Source: Lachnospiraceae bacterium
Lineage (GTDB): Bacteria; Bacillota; Clostridia; Lachnospirales; Lachnospiraceae
Reading direction: 5' to 3'
DNA: 64,000 nt
Assembly: GCA_017938315.1 (NCBI GenBank)
Contig: JAGBBV010000020.1
Span: forward strand, 186,001-250,000
Position 1 is the stretch's first letter. Every line of letters starts with the position of its first letter. A model generated the notes under the pieces. It saw only the letters and a list, made by a program, of their open reading frames with translations, was not told the DNA's origin and searched no databases. Position numbers and translations under genes: made by a program. This document shows, piece by piece, positions 1-9,004 of this stretch.

Positions 1-186
1 ACAACCTATGACAACATTCTCCGTCTTGTTCATGACAATGATATCTGTGAACCCATAAAGTTTCTTCGTGCAAGAGAAATCGTTCATTTCCAACGCTTTG
101 GCGAGGCTCTGCGCATTGTTCAGGATAAATTGGATTCCAAAAATTTCTATGCCTTTAATCCCGGATTTGATAAATGCAAATCCTAA
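1..186 (+). CDS. cotJC: CotJC / manganese-catalase family protein, C-terminal part
   Basis: Only the last 61 codons are present; the 5' end lies outside the window. Frame 1 is open from the first base to a TAA at 184-186. The segment EIVHFQRFGE is characteristic of the CotJC/manganese-catalase family, where Glu and His of this helix are metal ligands in true Mn catalases. The protein ends NPGFDKCKS, as spore-coat CotJC proteins do. In spore formers it is usually the last gene of cotJA-cotJB-cotJC, and here it is followed at once by a terminator. A non-coat Mn catalase is the alternative, but the short tail after the NPGFD motif favours CotJC. The gene converges on proA. Confidence 0.75.
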   Translation, partial: TTYDNILRLVHDNDICEPIKFLRAREIVHFQRFGEALRIVQDKLDSKNFYAFNPGFDKCKS

Positions 187-199
187 CCTCCTTATTAAA

Positions 200-231
200 A
201 AAAGCTGTTGCAATAATAAGCAACAGCTTTT
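200..231. terminator. Bidirectional intrinsic terminator between cotJC and proA
   Basis: A stem GCTGTTGC / GCAACAGC (204-211 with 220-227) with loop AATAATAA is flanked by A and T tracts that extend the pairing. It has a T-run in both orientations and lies between two convergent stop codons, so it can serve both genes. Confidence 0.85.
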
Positions 232-243
232 ACATAGCGTCCA

Positions 244-1488
244 TTATCCTCTGATTTGTCCGTTTCCTTGTATGGTGTATTTATAGGATGTCAATTCTCT
301 TAATCCCATAGGTCCTCTTGCATGAAGTTTTTGTGTGCTGATTCCAATTTCAGCACCAAAACCAAATTCAAAGCCGTCTGTAAATCTGGTAGACGCATTG
401 ACATAAACACACGCTGCGTCTACATCTCTCATAAATTTTTCTGCATTCTCCTTATCTTCTGTGATAATAGCCTCAGAATGCTTTGTATTGTATTTGTTGA
501 TATGTGCAATGGCTTCCTCTACACCTGCCACCACTTTTACAGAGATAATATAGTCAAGATATTCCGTTGCATAATCCTCTTCTGTCGCAGGCACACATTC
601 TATTACCTCTGCTGACTTTTCATCCCCACGTATTTCCACCTGTTTTTCTTTTAATTTATTTGCAATTAAGGGCAAAACCTTATCCTTTATTTTCTCATGA
701 ATAAGTAGTGATTCACAGGCATTACATACTCCGATTCTCTGTGTTTTTGCGTTAAAAATAATAGAAATTGCCATATCAACATCCGCAGATTCATCCACAT
801 ATATATGACAATTTCCCGTTCCGGTTTCGATAACGGGAATGGTGCTGTTTTCAACCACGCTGCGGATAAGTCCTGCTCCACCTCTGGGAATTAACACATC
901 CACGTATTCTTTCATACGCATAAATTCCTGGGTCACACTTCTGTCAGTAGCTTCAATTAGGGAAATGGCATCCTCTGTCACATTACATGCTAAAAGAGCT
1001 TCTTTTATGACATCTGTAATCGCCTTATTGGAATGAATGGCATCACTTCCCCCTTTTAAGATTACAGCATTTCCGGTTTTAAAACAAAGTGCAAAAGCAT
1101 CTGATGTTACATTCGGTCTTGACTCATAGATAATTCCAACAACTCCCATAGGAACCCTTTTCTTTTCAATTATTAATCCATTTGCACACTCAGATGTCTC
1201 CATCACTTCCCCTACAGGATCAGGTAATTCTACAACTTGCAAAACACCTTCCGCCAGAGCTTTTATTCTTTCGTCATTTAAACGCAGACGGTCTAACTTT
1301 CCCACATGCATTCCATTTTCTTCCCCTATTTTAATATCAACGGCATTTGCTGCAAGTATAATATCTTTCTTGTCCAAAAGTGCTTTTGCCACACATTTAA
1401 GTGCCTCATTTTTTTCTTCTGTTGTCATCTTTTGTAATTCAAATTTTGCAGAAACTGCTTTTTTTCCAAGTTCATGTAACTGATTCAT
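244..1488 (-). CDS. proA: Glutamate-5-semialdehyde dehydrogenase (gamma-glutamyl phosphate reductase)
   Basis: This is the NADPH-dependent second step of proline synthesis from glutamate, reducing gamma-glutamyl phosphate to glutamate semialdehyde in the cytoplasm. The 414 residues match the usual ProA length. Visible motifs include [33 protein letters not shown] and the catalytic cysteine region [13 protein letters not shown] near residue 255. An AGGAG ribosome binding site precedes the ATG. The usual partner proB (glutamate 5-kinase) is not adjacent; the upstream neighbour is the 5-formyl-THF cyclo-ligase gene 32 bases away, so proA is probably the last gene of a long operon. It ends just before the shared terminator with cotJC. 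Confidence 0.96.
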   Translation of the reverse strand: MNQLHELGKKAVSAKFELQKMTTEEKNEALKCVAKALLDKKDIILAANAVDIKIGEENGMHVGKLDRLRLNDERIKALAEGVLQVVELPDPVGEVMETSECANGLIIEKKRVPMGVVGIIYESRPNVTSDAFALCFKTGNAVILKGGSDAIHSNKAITDVIKEALLACNVTEDAISLIEATDRSVTQEFMRMKEYVDVLIPRGGAGLIRSVVENSTIPVIETGTGNCHIYVDESADVDMAISIIFNAKTQRIGVCNACESLLIHEKIKDKVLPLIANKLKEKQVEIRGDEKSAEVIECVPATEEDYATEYLDYIISVKVVAGVEEAIAHINKYNTKHSEAIITEDKENAEKFMRDVDAACVYVNASTRFTDGFEFGFGAEIGISTQKLHARGPMGLRELTSYKYTIQGNGQIRG

Positions 1489-1520
1489 TTTTTGTATTCT
1501 CCTTTATTAACACTTTGTTT

Positions 1521-2108
1521 CTATACTCTAAACACAGTATTCTCTGTAATAATATAGTCCATCTTTTTATCATGTGCTTCTATAGGGATTTCTTTTGCTA
1601 TCTGACAGGAAAAAGAAAGCCCTATTTTTATTATATTATTATATTTATGTATAAATCTGTCATAAAAGCCCTTTCCATATCCCATCCTGAAAAGTTCACG
1701 GTCAAAAACTGCCCCCGGAACAAGAACAAGACAATTATGTTCACTATATTCTTTTTCTGAAAACATAGTAAGAGGATTTATTTCCGGCTCTCTTATTCCC
1801 TGATATCCCGGTTTCAAGTCATTTAGTTCTTTAATTTCATAAAAAAAGATATCCAGGCCTTCTACCTTTGGGGCATAAACCTTCTTGCCGGATTCTTCTA
1901 AAAGCAGTTCTTCCACCAAACCTGTCGTCATAACTTCAGAACGGTAATCCATATATACCAGCACTACATCTGCTTTTTTATAGCACTCCAACTGTTTCAA
2001 ACGACTCCATATTTCTCTACTTTTTGCTTTACGTTCCGAGAAAGACAGATTATCCCTATACCCCAAATATTTACTTCGAATGCTTTGTTTGCTGACTCTC
2101 TCTTCCAT
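1521..2108 (-). CDS. 5-formyltetrahydrofolate cyclo-ligase
   Basis: The 195-residue protein belongs to the 5-FCL (MTHFS, YgfA/YqgN) family, which converts 5-formyl-THF to 5,10-methenyl-THF with ATP and so rescues a storage or inhibitory folate. The N-terminal basic segment SKQSIRSKYLGYRDNLS and the late motif RMGYGKGFYDRF are the family signatures for phosphate and folate binding. The gene lies 12 bases downstream of a flavoprotein gene and 32 upstream of proA. It complements the folate genes fhs and folD found at 19-22 kb but is not in the same operon. Confidence 0.93.
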   Translation of the reverse strand: MEERVSKQSIRSKYLGYRDNLSFSERKAKSREIWSRLKQLECYKKADVVLVYMDYRSEVMTTGLVEELLLEESGKKVYAPKVEGLDIFFYEIKELNDLKPGYQGIREPEINPLTMFSEKEYSEHNCLVLVPGAVFDRELFRMGYGKGFYDRFIHKYNNIIKIGLSFSCQIAKEIPIEAHDKKMDYIITENTVFRV

Positions 2109-2120
2109 AAATTGTTCTCC

Positions 2121-3746
2121 TTAGTTTTTACCGGTAATCTTTATCGCTATTGCCTCTGCAACCTTTATACCATCCATCGCTGCAGACGTAATGCCGCCGG
2201 CATATCCGGCTCCTTCTCCGCAAGGATAAAGCCCCTTGATTGCAGATTCCATATTTTCATCACGCAATATTTTAATTGGCGATGAGGTTCTGCTTTCCAC
2301 TCCTTCTACTAAAACTAAATCATGGTCGAAGCCTCGAATCATGGTGCCAAACTGCTCCATTCCTTCCACAAATGCAACATTGAGAGCATGTGGCAATATC
2401 TCATGCACCGGTGAAAACGCCCACTTTCCTTTCACGGAAGGTATAATATCTTCATCTGCATAAGGCACTTCCTTTTTTTCTATATCTTTATATCCGATAT
2501 TCTTTTTAAAGTCCCCATATCTTTCTATGGGAACACTGCCCCCGCCAACCTTATAGGCATTTTCCTCTATTTTTCGCTGAAACGCCATTCCTGCCAAAGG
2601 GTGTTCATCACCATAGTCTTTTGGTGTAACGGTTATAATAATTGCACTATTTGCATTCATACCGTCACGGGCATGATAACTCATACCATTTACTGCAAGT
2701 CTTCCCTCTTCTGAAGATGCATTAACAACAAAACCTCCCGGGCACATGCAAAAAGAGTAAACACCTCTGCCATCCTTTGCATTCGCTGTCACTTTATATG
2801 GTGCACTTCCCAACGCTTCCATTTTGTCTGTACCATATTGGGATAAATTAATCCATTTCTGAGGGTGTTCTACCCTGAATCCCACTGCAAACGGCTTGGC
2901 TTCCATCTTTACATTCATGTCGTACAACATATGAAAGGTATCTCTTGCACTATGTCCCGGTGCAAGCACTACATAATCCGAAAAAATGCGTTTTGTATCA
3001 TTTATAACAACTGCTTTTATTCTATGATTTTCTGTTTCAAGTCCTGTTACTTTCGCTGAAAAATGAATTTCTCCCCCCATAGAAAGGATTCGTTTTCTCA
3101 TATTAATAATAACATCTCTTAAAACATCTGTACCGATATGGGGTTTATAGTCATAAAGAATGTCCTCATCAGCACCTTCCTTTACGAATATAGATAAGAC
3201 TTCCCTGTTTCTTCCGTATTTATCTTTTACAAGAGTGTTCAGTTTTCCATCGGAAAAGGTTCCCGCTCCGCCTTCGCCAAACTGTACATTTGACTCCATA
3301 GACAATTTTCCCGTTTTCCAAAAATTGTCTACATCTTCAGTCCTCTCTTCTATACATTTTCCACGCTCTAACAAAATGGGACGGAATCCTGCTTTTGCAA
3401 GCATATATCCACAAAACAAGCCTGCCGGACCGGTTCCGATAATGACAGGACGGATTTCTCCCCTATAATTAGAAACAGGAAAATGATATACTTGTTTTGT
3501 TTGCAAACTTACCTGCTTCTTGTCGCAACGCTTCCAAACATTTTTTTCATCTGTCACTTTTACATCGACAATATAATTAAAATAAAGTTCCGGCTTTTTC
3601 CTTGCATCTACAGAACGTCTGACTATTTCAATTTCTTTAATTTTGTCTGTGCGAAGAATCTTCTTCACTTTCTTTTTTAAATCATTATCAGAATGTGCTA
3701 CAGGCAATTTTAGCTGGTTAATTCGCAGCACTTTTTCCTGCAACAT
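2121..3746 (-). CDS. NAD(P)/FAD-dependent oxidoreductase (FAD-dependent dehydrogenase family)
   Basis: This is a 541-residue flavoprotein of unknown substrate. The start chosen is the ATG at 3746, giving MLQEKVLRINQLKLPV, because the family normally begins with an RINQLKL motif. The open frame extends upstream to 3803 but that part overlaps the preceding gene. An N-terminal domain of about 85 residues with a VDARKK segment is followed by a Rossmann FAD motif VIIGTGPAGLFCGYMLAKAG, then ESNVQFGEGGAGTFSDGKLNT and a C-terminal GEGAGYAGGITSAAMDG that closes the FAD site. The gene overlaps the upstream HI0933-type flavoprotein gene by 29 bases, which implies translational coupling. The function of this widespread family is not established. 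Confidence 0.85.
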   Translation of the reverse strand: MLQEKVLRINQLKLPVAHSDNDLKKKVKKILRTDKIKEIEIVRRSVDARKKPELYFNYIVDVKVTDEKNVWKRCDKKQVSLQTKQVYHFPVSNYRGEIRPVIIGTGPAGLFCGYMLAKAGFRPILLERGKCIEERTEDVDNFWKTGKLSMESNVQFGEGGAGTFSDGKLNTLVKDKYGRNREVLSIFVKEGADEDILYDYKPHIGTDVLRDVIINMRKRILSMGGEIHFSAKVTGLETENHRIKAVVINDTKRIFSDYVVLAPGHSARDTFHMLYDMNVKMEAKPFAVGFRVEHPQKWINLSQYGTDKMEALGSAPYKVTANAKDGRGVYSFCMCPGGFVVNASSEEGRLAVNGMSYHARDGMNANSAIIITVTPKDYGDEHPLAGMAFQRKIEENAYKVGGGSVPIERYGDFKKNIGYKDIEKKEVPYADEDIIPSVKGKWAFSPVHEILPHALNVAFVEGMEQFGTMIRGFDHDLVLVEGVESRTSSPIKILRDENMESAIKGLYPCGEGAGYAGGITSAAMDGIKVAEAIAIKITGKN

Positions 3747-4935
3747 ATCCGCTTGTCCATGCCCACTGCAAGTTGTATCCTCCGCATATTCCATCAACAT
3801 CAACTACTTCTCCTGCAAAAAATAATCCCGGAATCATAACTGATTCCATATTGGTATTTATCTCATCAAATTTAACCCCGCCTGCACACACTTGTGCATT
3901 TGCCATTCCATTTGTACCCGTAATATGTACTCTAAGCCCGCGATACCCTTGCATTAACTCTGTAATAGCGTTATACCCGATTTTTGAAATCACATCATCC
4001 GGTTTATATCCATACTCTTTGATCAATGCCAGATTTATTTTTTTATTTACGGTTCCGTTTAGAAAATCTTCTAATCTTACATTCTTCATATTTTCATATC
4101 TGAACCTGACCATTTTTGCAAATTCATCATCTGCATAATCCGGAAATAAATCTATAATAACATTAACATCCCTTTTTTTCTCTATCGCATATGATGCCAT
4201 CCTGCTTATTTGGAATACAGGAATCCCTGAAATACCATAGTCAGTAAATTGCACCTCTCCTTGTTCAGTGGCTTCTTCTCTTCCGTTTAGGCAGAGCATA
4301 ATCTTAGCTTGGCATCTCACTCCCGCCATGGCCTTTATAAATTTTTCGTCAGATTTTAATTGAACCAGTGCCGGAACGATTTTTCCTATGGAATGTCCAT
4401 ATTTTTCAGCCAGTGCATAGCCGCTAAGTCCGTCCCCGTTTTTTAATGACGCCGGGCTGCCACATGCTATAATTAATTTGTCAAATTCATATTTTTGTTC
4501 AGCCGTTTTAACAATGAAACATTTTTTATCTTCATGATAATCTGAAAACAGAACCGGGCTTCCACATTGCACATTTATATTTTTCTCACAAAGCAACCTA
4601 CGCCAGAAATCCAATACTACAGCCGCCTGTTCAGAATAAGGATAAATATATCCATTTTTATCCCGAATCATAAGACCCCTTTTCTCAAAAAAATCAAGTG
4701 TATGCACCACATCAAAGGTTTCAAAGATATATTGTAACTTTTCTTTATGTGCACAATAATACTTTTCCATGTTAAAATCACGGTTAGTAAGATTGCATTT
4801 TCCATTTCCTGTTGCCAATATCTTTTTGCCTACTCTGTCATTCTTTTCAATTACAGTAACTTGTGCTCCATGTTCAGCGGCAGCAACCGCTGCCATCATC
4901 CCTGATGCTCCTGCACCAATAATTCCCACTCTCAT
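3718..4935 (-). CDS. HI0933-family NAD(P)/FAD-dependent oxidoreductase
   Basis: This is a 405-residue flavoprotein of the HI0933/YhiN family (often labelled aminoacetone oxidase family). The ATG at 4935 (MRVGIIGAGASGMMA) was chosen over an upstream in-frame start because the dinucleotide-binding GxGxxG must be close to the N-terminus and an AGGAA sequence precedes it. Family landmarks are GAGASGMMAA, KKILATGNGKCNLTN, TDYGISGIPVFQISR and the C-terminal GEVVDVDGICGGYNLQWAWTSG. The 3' end overlaps the next flavoprotein by 29 bases. The substrate is not known with certainty; a role in modified-nucleoside or cofactor redox chemistry would be guesswork. Confidence 0.88.
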   Translation of the reverse strand: MRVGIIGAGASGMMAAVAAAEHGAQVTVIEKNDRVGKKILATGNGKCNLTNRDFNMEKYYCAHKEKLQYIFETFDVVHTLDFFEKRGLMIRDKNGYIYPYSEQAAVVLDFWRRLLCEKNINVQCGSPVLFSDYHEDKKCFIVKTAEQKYEFDKLIIACGSPASLKNGDGLSGYALAEKYGHSIGKIVPALVQLKSDEKFIKAMAGVRCQAKIMLCLNGREEATEQGEVQFTDYGISGIPVFQISRMASYAIEKKRDVNVIIDLFPDYADDEFAKMVRFRYENMKNVRLEDFLNGTVNKKINLALIKEYGYKPDDVISKIGYNAITELMQGYRGLRVHITGTNGMANAQVCAGGVKFDEINTNMESVMIPGLFFAGEVVDVDGICGGYNLQWAWTSGYVAGKSAAN

Positions 4936-4957
4936 CTGATTATTTCCTATCTGTCTT

Positions 4958-5602
4958 TTAACTGGAGTATGATTCCAGAAAATGATACAACTCCTGCTCA
5001 CTTCCTATATATTTCATATTAAGAATTTCTGTTTGGATTTCTTCCGGTAAATCTTCCGTACTAATTCCTGTATTCATATATCTGTATTTAAAATTTTCAT
5101 CATATACAACTACATAATTTTGTTCATTAATTAAATAGAAACCTTTTGGTTCTATCTCATAGTTTTTCCTGACTATCACTTTTTCCGGAGAAAATGATAC
5201 TAATTCAATGTTGGAAAACCCTTTTTCTAAGTCTGTAAGCGAGGGACTTTTTTCATACTCTTTTAATGCTTCTTCCAATTTTTCTCTATTGTATCCTATA
5301 TATTTGTCAGGGGTTACCTCTTCATTCTCGCTGGCTTTTTTATCGACCATATCATATGAAATTACAATATAGTTTGTATCTGCCGTAATAATCGGATCTG
5401 CCGATACCAGTGTCTCCTGAATCGGCTCTTCCTCATATTCCGGTGAATATTCATTATTTATATTTTTTTCAATTAATTCTTGTGCTTTATATAAGTCACC
5501 CGGATAAAACGTCTTTTGTATAAAGCTGTTTGACGCAAATCCCAAACTGTACATAGTCATGGGATAAATAAAAAATAAACTGATACGTTTTACAAATTTC
5601 AT
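4958..5602 (-). CDS. Hypothetical protein with BofC C-terminal-like domain
   Basis: This is a 214-residue protein. The ATG at 5602 is preferred to an upstream in-frame codon because AAAGGTG lies 8 to 12 bases before it. Residues 1-25 contain one hydrophobic segment (RISLFFIYPMTMYSLGFAS), a signal anchor or signal peptide. The last 60 residues (GFYLINEQNYVVVYDEN, then DLPEEIQTEILNMKYIGSEQELYHFLES) have the layout of the BofC C-terminal domain: a short beta unit followed by a helix that ends in a residue pattern like PVRSLEEY. BofC restrains the SpoIVB protease during sporulation in Bacillus. The similarity was judged by eye and function is inferred. It sits directly after a SpoVB-like gene. 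Confidence 0.5.
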   Translation of the reverse strand: MKFVKRISLFFIYPMTMYSLGFASNSFIQKTFYPGDLYKAQELIEKNINNEYSPEYEEEPIQETLVSADPIITADTNYIVISYDMVDKKASENEEVTPDKYIGYNREKLEEALKEYEKSPSLTDLEKGFSNIELVSFSPEKVIVRKNYEIEPKGFYLINEQNYVVVYDENFKYRYMNTGISTEDLPEEIQTEILNMKYIGSEQELYHFLESYSS

Positions 5603-5662
5603 GGCATAATCACCTTTACTATTTTTATAAACAGTATCAGCCAAAATAAGGCAATTTATTCA

Positions 5663-7300
5663 TTACATAAAATGTAATGTTTTGCCTATTTTTATAAGAA
5701 GTCTTCCCATAAACATATTTTCAAGTTCCCGCTCTGTCAAGCTTCTTATCGCCAACAAAAGAATTATATATACGATAATCCCCACCGGCAAACATATACA
5801 TAGGGAAATCACTTCCCCTACCATTGGTGCAAAGGCTTTATTTAAAAGCATAACAATAAGGCCTGCGATTCCCGCAGATGCAATGGGAAAGGCCACACTT
5901 CTGATCCACTCCTGGGAATATTGATAGTTTCTTATAGCATAAACAAATCCCACTATCACCAGCAGTGCATAAAAAATAATATTTCCTATAATCAAAGCGA
6001 TGATTTCTAAGTTTGTATTTTTTAATAATCCAATAACAGTAGCTATGTGTACTATAAGTGCTATGCCACCGCACATTACTACAAATCTTATTTTCCGCTG
6101 TCTTGAAAACATACGGAAAAATGTGCTTGCCAACACATAGAAAATAATCATGACACTGGCCCACATAAGATAATTTGCCGTCTCTGTATTACTTCCTTCA
6201 AAAAACAAACTTAATATATTTGATGACAAAACAGCCGTAAAAATAGTCGAAGGAACCGCCCATATAGTAGATTGATGAATAAATGTTTTCATTTTATCTT
6301 TCAACGTACGGAATTCTTCGCGTTCTGCTAAAAGCACAAATCTTTTTACCGGTTCAATGCTTAGTATGGAAAGCATTGAACATATAATTCCTACAACGGG
6401 CATACATTTTCCGTAGTAATTCCCCCACGATAATACAGCGTCGCCTGTCCCCTTTGAAAAATTCATAAAAAGAACACCGTCTATAAACGAAACACAATGA
6501 AACAGACAGCCGGATACGGCATAAGGTAAAGTCGTCACAGCAATCGTATGCATAATGTGTGATTGTCTTTCCATATACTTTTGCGAATCACGGAAATCAT
6601 TTCTTTTGCTTCCTCTTTTGTAAATAAAAAATAACACTAAGATATGAAGAAGACAAAAAACAGTTGCCACAAGCACACCTATTGCAGCTCCCAATGCTCC
6701 GTATGCGGCGGCGAAACTTTCATTCATAAGAAGCCCAGAAACTTTCAATCCATATCTGTGTAAAAGGACTGCTCCAATTATACCGCTTATAAACATAGTA
6801 ACGGTCTCAAGTATTTTAGAATGAATTGCCGGTACTCTGGATCCATTCCCTTGAAAGTATCCTCTAAGCACCCCAATAATTATATGTAAAAAAACCGCAG
6901 GCGAAATAATCCAGATGATCATTTTGCAAATCGGCATTTTCATTATTTTTTCTGCTATAATATGTCCTCCCAAGCAGAGAACAACGCATACTATACCACC
7001 TAAAACACAAGATAAAACAATTGCATCTTTTAATACCTTGTCAGCATTTTTATATTGTTCCCTTTTCACCCGATAGCGAATCATTGTTGCAATAGATTCC
7101 GACAATCCATAAGAAAAGAAAAGTGTCAAAACAGTAAACAATTCATATACTATTCCATAATAACCGACGCCTCTTACGCCTATTAAATGCACAAGCGGTA
7201 TTCTGAATATTAATGTTAAAATATAGGTAAATATACACGTAACTACATAACTATCTTTTCTGCTTGTTTTCTCTCTTTTACTCTTTTCGTATTTGTTCAT
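5663..7300 (-). CDS. SpoVB-like oligosaccharide/lipid flippase family membrane protein
   Basis: This is a 545-residue polytopic membrane protein with about 14 hydrophobic segments, typical of the MVF/polysaccharide-biosynthesis (MurJ, SpoVB, Wzx) superfamily that flips lipid-linked precursors across the membrane. The ATG at 7300 is chosen because GGGAG lies 5 bases upstream; the frame remains open up to a TTG at 7330. The early motif GVRGVGYYGIVYELFT and a later GVLRGYFQGNGSRVPA resemble SpoVB-type proteins of spore formers. The substrate, spore cortex precursor or another lipid-linked sugar, cannot be decided. It follows ybeY by 26 bases and precedes the BofC-like gene. Confidence 0.75.
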   Translation of the reverse strand: MNKYEKSKREKTSRKDSYVVTCIFTYILTLIFRIPLVHLIGVRGVGYYGIVYELFTVLTLFFSYGLSESIATMIRYRVKREQYKNADKVLKDAIVLSCVLGGIVCVVLCLGGHIIAEKIMKMPICKMIIWIISPAVFLHIIIGVLRGYFQGNGSRVPAIHSKILETVTMFISGIIGAVLLHRYGLKVSGLLMNESFAAAYGALGAAIGVLVATVFCLLHILVLFFIYKRGSKRNDFRDSQKYMERQSHIMHTIAVTTLPYAVSGCLFHCVSFIDGVLFMNFSKGTGDAVLSWGNYYGKCMPVVGIICSMLSILSIEPVKRFVLLAEREEFRTLKDKMKTFIHQSTIWAVPSTIFTAVLSSNILSLFFEGSNTETANYLMWASVMIIFYVLASTFFRMFSRQRKIRFVVMCGGIALIVHIATVIGLLKNTNLEIIALIIGNIIFYALLVIVGFVYAIRNYQYSQEWIRSVAFPIASAGIAGLIVMLLNKAFAPMVGEVISLCICLPVGIIVYIILLLAIRSLTERELENMFMGRLLIKIGKTLHFM

Positions 7301-7326
7301 ATAAACTCCCATTTTTCTTATGCGTC

Positions 7327-7830
7327 TCAAATATCCCGTGTAATACCTACTTTATCTAATATTTCATTTTGTTTTTTCTCCATTAATGTCCGCTCTTCAT
7401 CTTCCATATGGTCATAACCGCACAAATGAAGTAAACTATGCGTCACCAAAAAGGCAAACTCTCTTTTAATAGAATGTCCAAATTCCTCTGCCTGCTTTAT
7501 TATTTTATCTGCAGAAAGAATAATATCACCTAATAAAAGTTCTCCAGACTCCGGATCAAAATAATCCGCCTCATGGTTTTCCACAACTGAAAAATCACCT
7601 GCATTTTCAAATTCTATCATAGGAAACGACAAAACATCTGTTGCTTTATCAATGTTTCTGTGATCCCTGTTAAATTCCCTGATACCTTGGTCATCGGTAA
7701 TTAACAGATTTACTTGTGCCTCGTATGGACACTTTTCCATAGTAAGCACTTCATCCATTAACATTTCTACAATCTGTTTTTCATTAAATTCAAAAGAGAT
7801 ATCTGTTTCATTTTCAACGTAAGAAATCAT
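7327..7830 (-). CDS. ybeY: Endoribonuclease YbeY, rRNA maturation factor
   Basis: This 167-residue metalloprotein is needed for 16S rRNA 3'-end processing and ribosome quality control. The zinc-binding signature HSLLHLCGYDH (H-x3-H-x5-H) lies near residue 130, preceded by the family motif ATDVLSFPM and LLGDIILS. Its start overlaps the end of the upstream HD-domain gene by 17 bases. The order phoH, HD protein, ybeY is the same as phoH-yqfF-yqfG in Bacillus subtilis. The following Bacillus genes dgkA, cdd, era and recO are not found after it here. Confidence 0.96.
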   Translation of the reverse strand: MISYVENETDISFEFNEKQIVEMLMDEVLTMEKCPYEAQVNLLITDDQGIREFNRDHRNIDKATDVLSFPMIEFENAGDFSVVENHEADYFDPESGELLLGDIILSADKIIKQAEEFGHSIKREFAFLVTHSLLHLCGYDHMEDEERTLMEKKQNEILDKVGITRDI

Positions 7831-9004
7831 AATATAATTTTTCCTCTGTCAGAATTTTTTTCATTTCTTCCAATTCACCGATTGAAATACTACTGCTGTT
7901 TAGCAAACCGCCTTCTGTTTTTTTCTTAAATACAGCCTGCACTAATTTTTCATAATCAATTTTCGCAGTTGAATCTTTTGAAAAAAGATAACTGATTGAA
8001 GAAATCACCGTATCTGCCATCAAAAGTACAACAGTTTCCTTTAAAACTATTTTTTCCTGCTTGTCCAAAAATTCTTTTAAAATATTTAGTACCATCTCAG
8101 GATATTGGTTTTCTTCCAAAATCTCTTTGGCATTCTCCCAGCTGCTTTCACCTTTTAAAATGCCTATTTTATGATAATAGCCCCCCGCTTTCGCAACTGC
8201 ATCATTTAATCCTAACTTCTTTGCTATTCTGTCACAAAGATATGCAGTGTGAATGGCATGATAATACTCTTCTTTCGAGTGCTCTTTTAACTTTACAAGC
8301 AAGGGGCATTCCGGATCGTTAATATCCATATAAATATCCCTGGTTTTATTAATAACTGTAAAACTAAAATATCTTAGCACTATCATTAGTAAAATCAAAC
8401 ATATCATAATATTCCCTAACGGAATCACAAACATCTGAATATGCAAACTTTCATTTACCATAAGCACTTCATGAATACACAATCCAAGAAATTGCATTAA
8501 AAGTGAAATAAGAAGCGGCAATCCGACTTTAAAGCTTTCCGTTAAATAGGAAAACATGATTCCACCCGTTACCCCACACAGAAAATATATAATAAAAATG
8601 TCTGTGCTTTCACATCCTGACAACATAAATGTCATCAGAAGTAAAGTACTGCCTGCGCACATTCCAATCAGTTGATCTGAAAATAACATTAAAGAAACAA
8701 ATATAACCAGATAGGGCCATCCCCCCTCCGGAAGAAGTGGTAATACTGCCACTGCAATCAGAAAAAACAAATAGAAAAAAGTGAATCTATGAAAATTTTC
8801 TGCATTGTCATATAAAAATAGTTGTTTTTGTCTGCTCACTTCAATCAAAAAAAACATACAACCGCAAGCAATCATAATTAAAATAATCATTTTTACAATT
8901 TCATAAACATTTTTTCCATATAACCATGATGCCACACCACTGACAATAATTGTAAAAAATATAATTGCTGCTTCCTGTAGTCTGAATAATTTATTTTCTT
9001 TCAT
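7814..9004 (-). CDS. Short 7TM-HD (PgpH/YqfF-like) membrane protein with a degenerate HD motif
   Basis: This 396-residue protein occupies the yqfF/pgpH position between phoH and ybeY. PgpH proteins are c-di-AMP phosphodiesterases with an extracellular 7TMR-HDED domain, seven membrane helices and a cytoplasmic HD domain, and are about 700 residues long. Here the extracellular domain is missing: eight or so hydrophobic segments start at residue 8 and run to about 225. The remaining cytoplasmic domain contains YYHAIHTAYLCDRIAKKLG and then GGYYHKIGILKG, where family members have YYHDIGK. The metal-binding Asp is replaced by Lys (AAA codon, 8168-8173). A later MADTVISS keeps the expected Asp. Catalysis is therefore doubtful. 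The ATG at 9004 has AGGAA upstream, and the gene overlaps phoH by 14 bases. Confidence 0.8.
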   Translation of the reverse strand: MKENKLFRLQEAAIIFFTIIVSGVASWLYGKNVYEIVKMIILIMIACGCMFFLIEVSRQKQLFLYDNAENFHRFTFFYLFFLIAVAVLPLLPEGGWPYLVIFVSLMLFSDQLIGMCAGSTLLLMTFMLSGCESTDIFIIYFLCGVTGGIMFSYLTESFKVGLPLLISLLMQFLGLCIHEVLMVNESLHIQMFVIPLGNIMICLILLMIVLRYFSFTVINKTRDIYMDINDPECPLLVKLKEHSKEEYYHAIHTAYLCDRIAKKLGLNDAVAKAGGYYHKIGILKGESSWENAKEILEENQYPEMVLNILKEFLDKQEKIVLKETVVLLMADTVISSISYLFSKDSTAKIDYEKLVQAVFKKKTEGGLLNSSSISIGELEEMKKILTEEKLYYDFLR

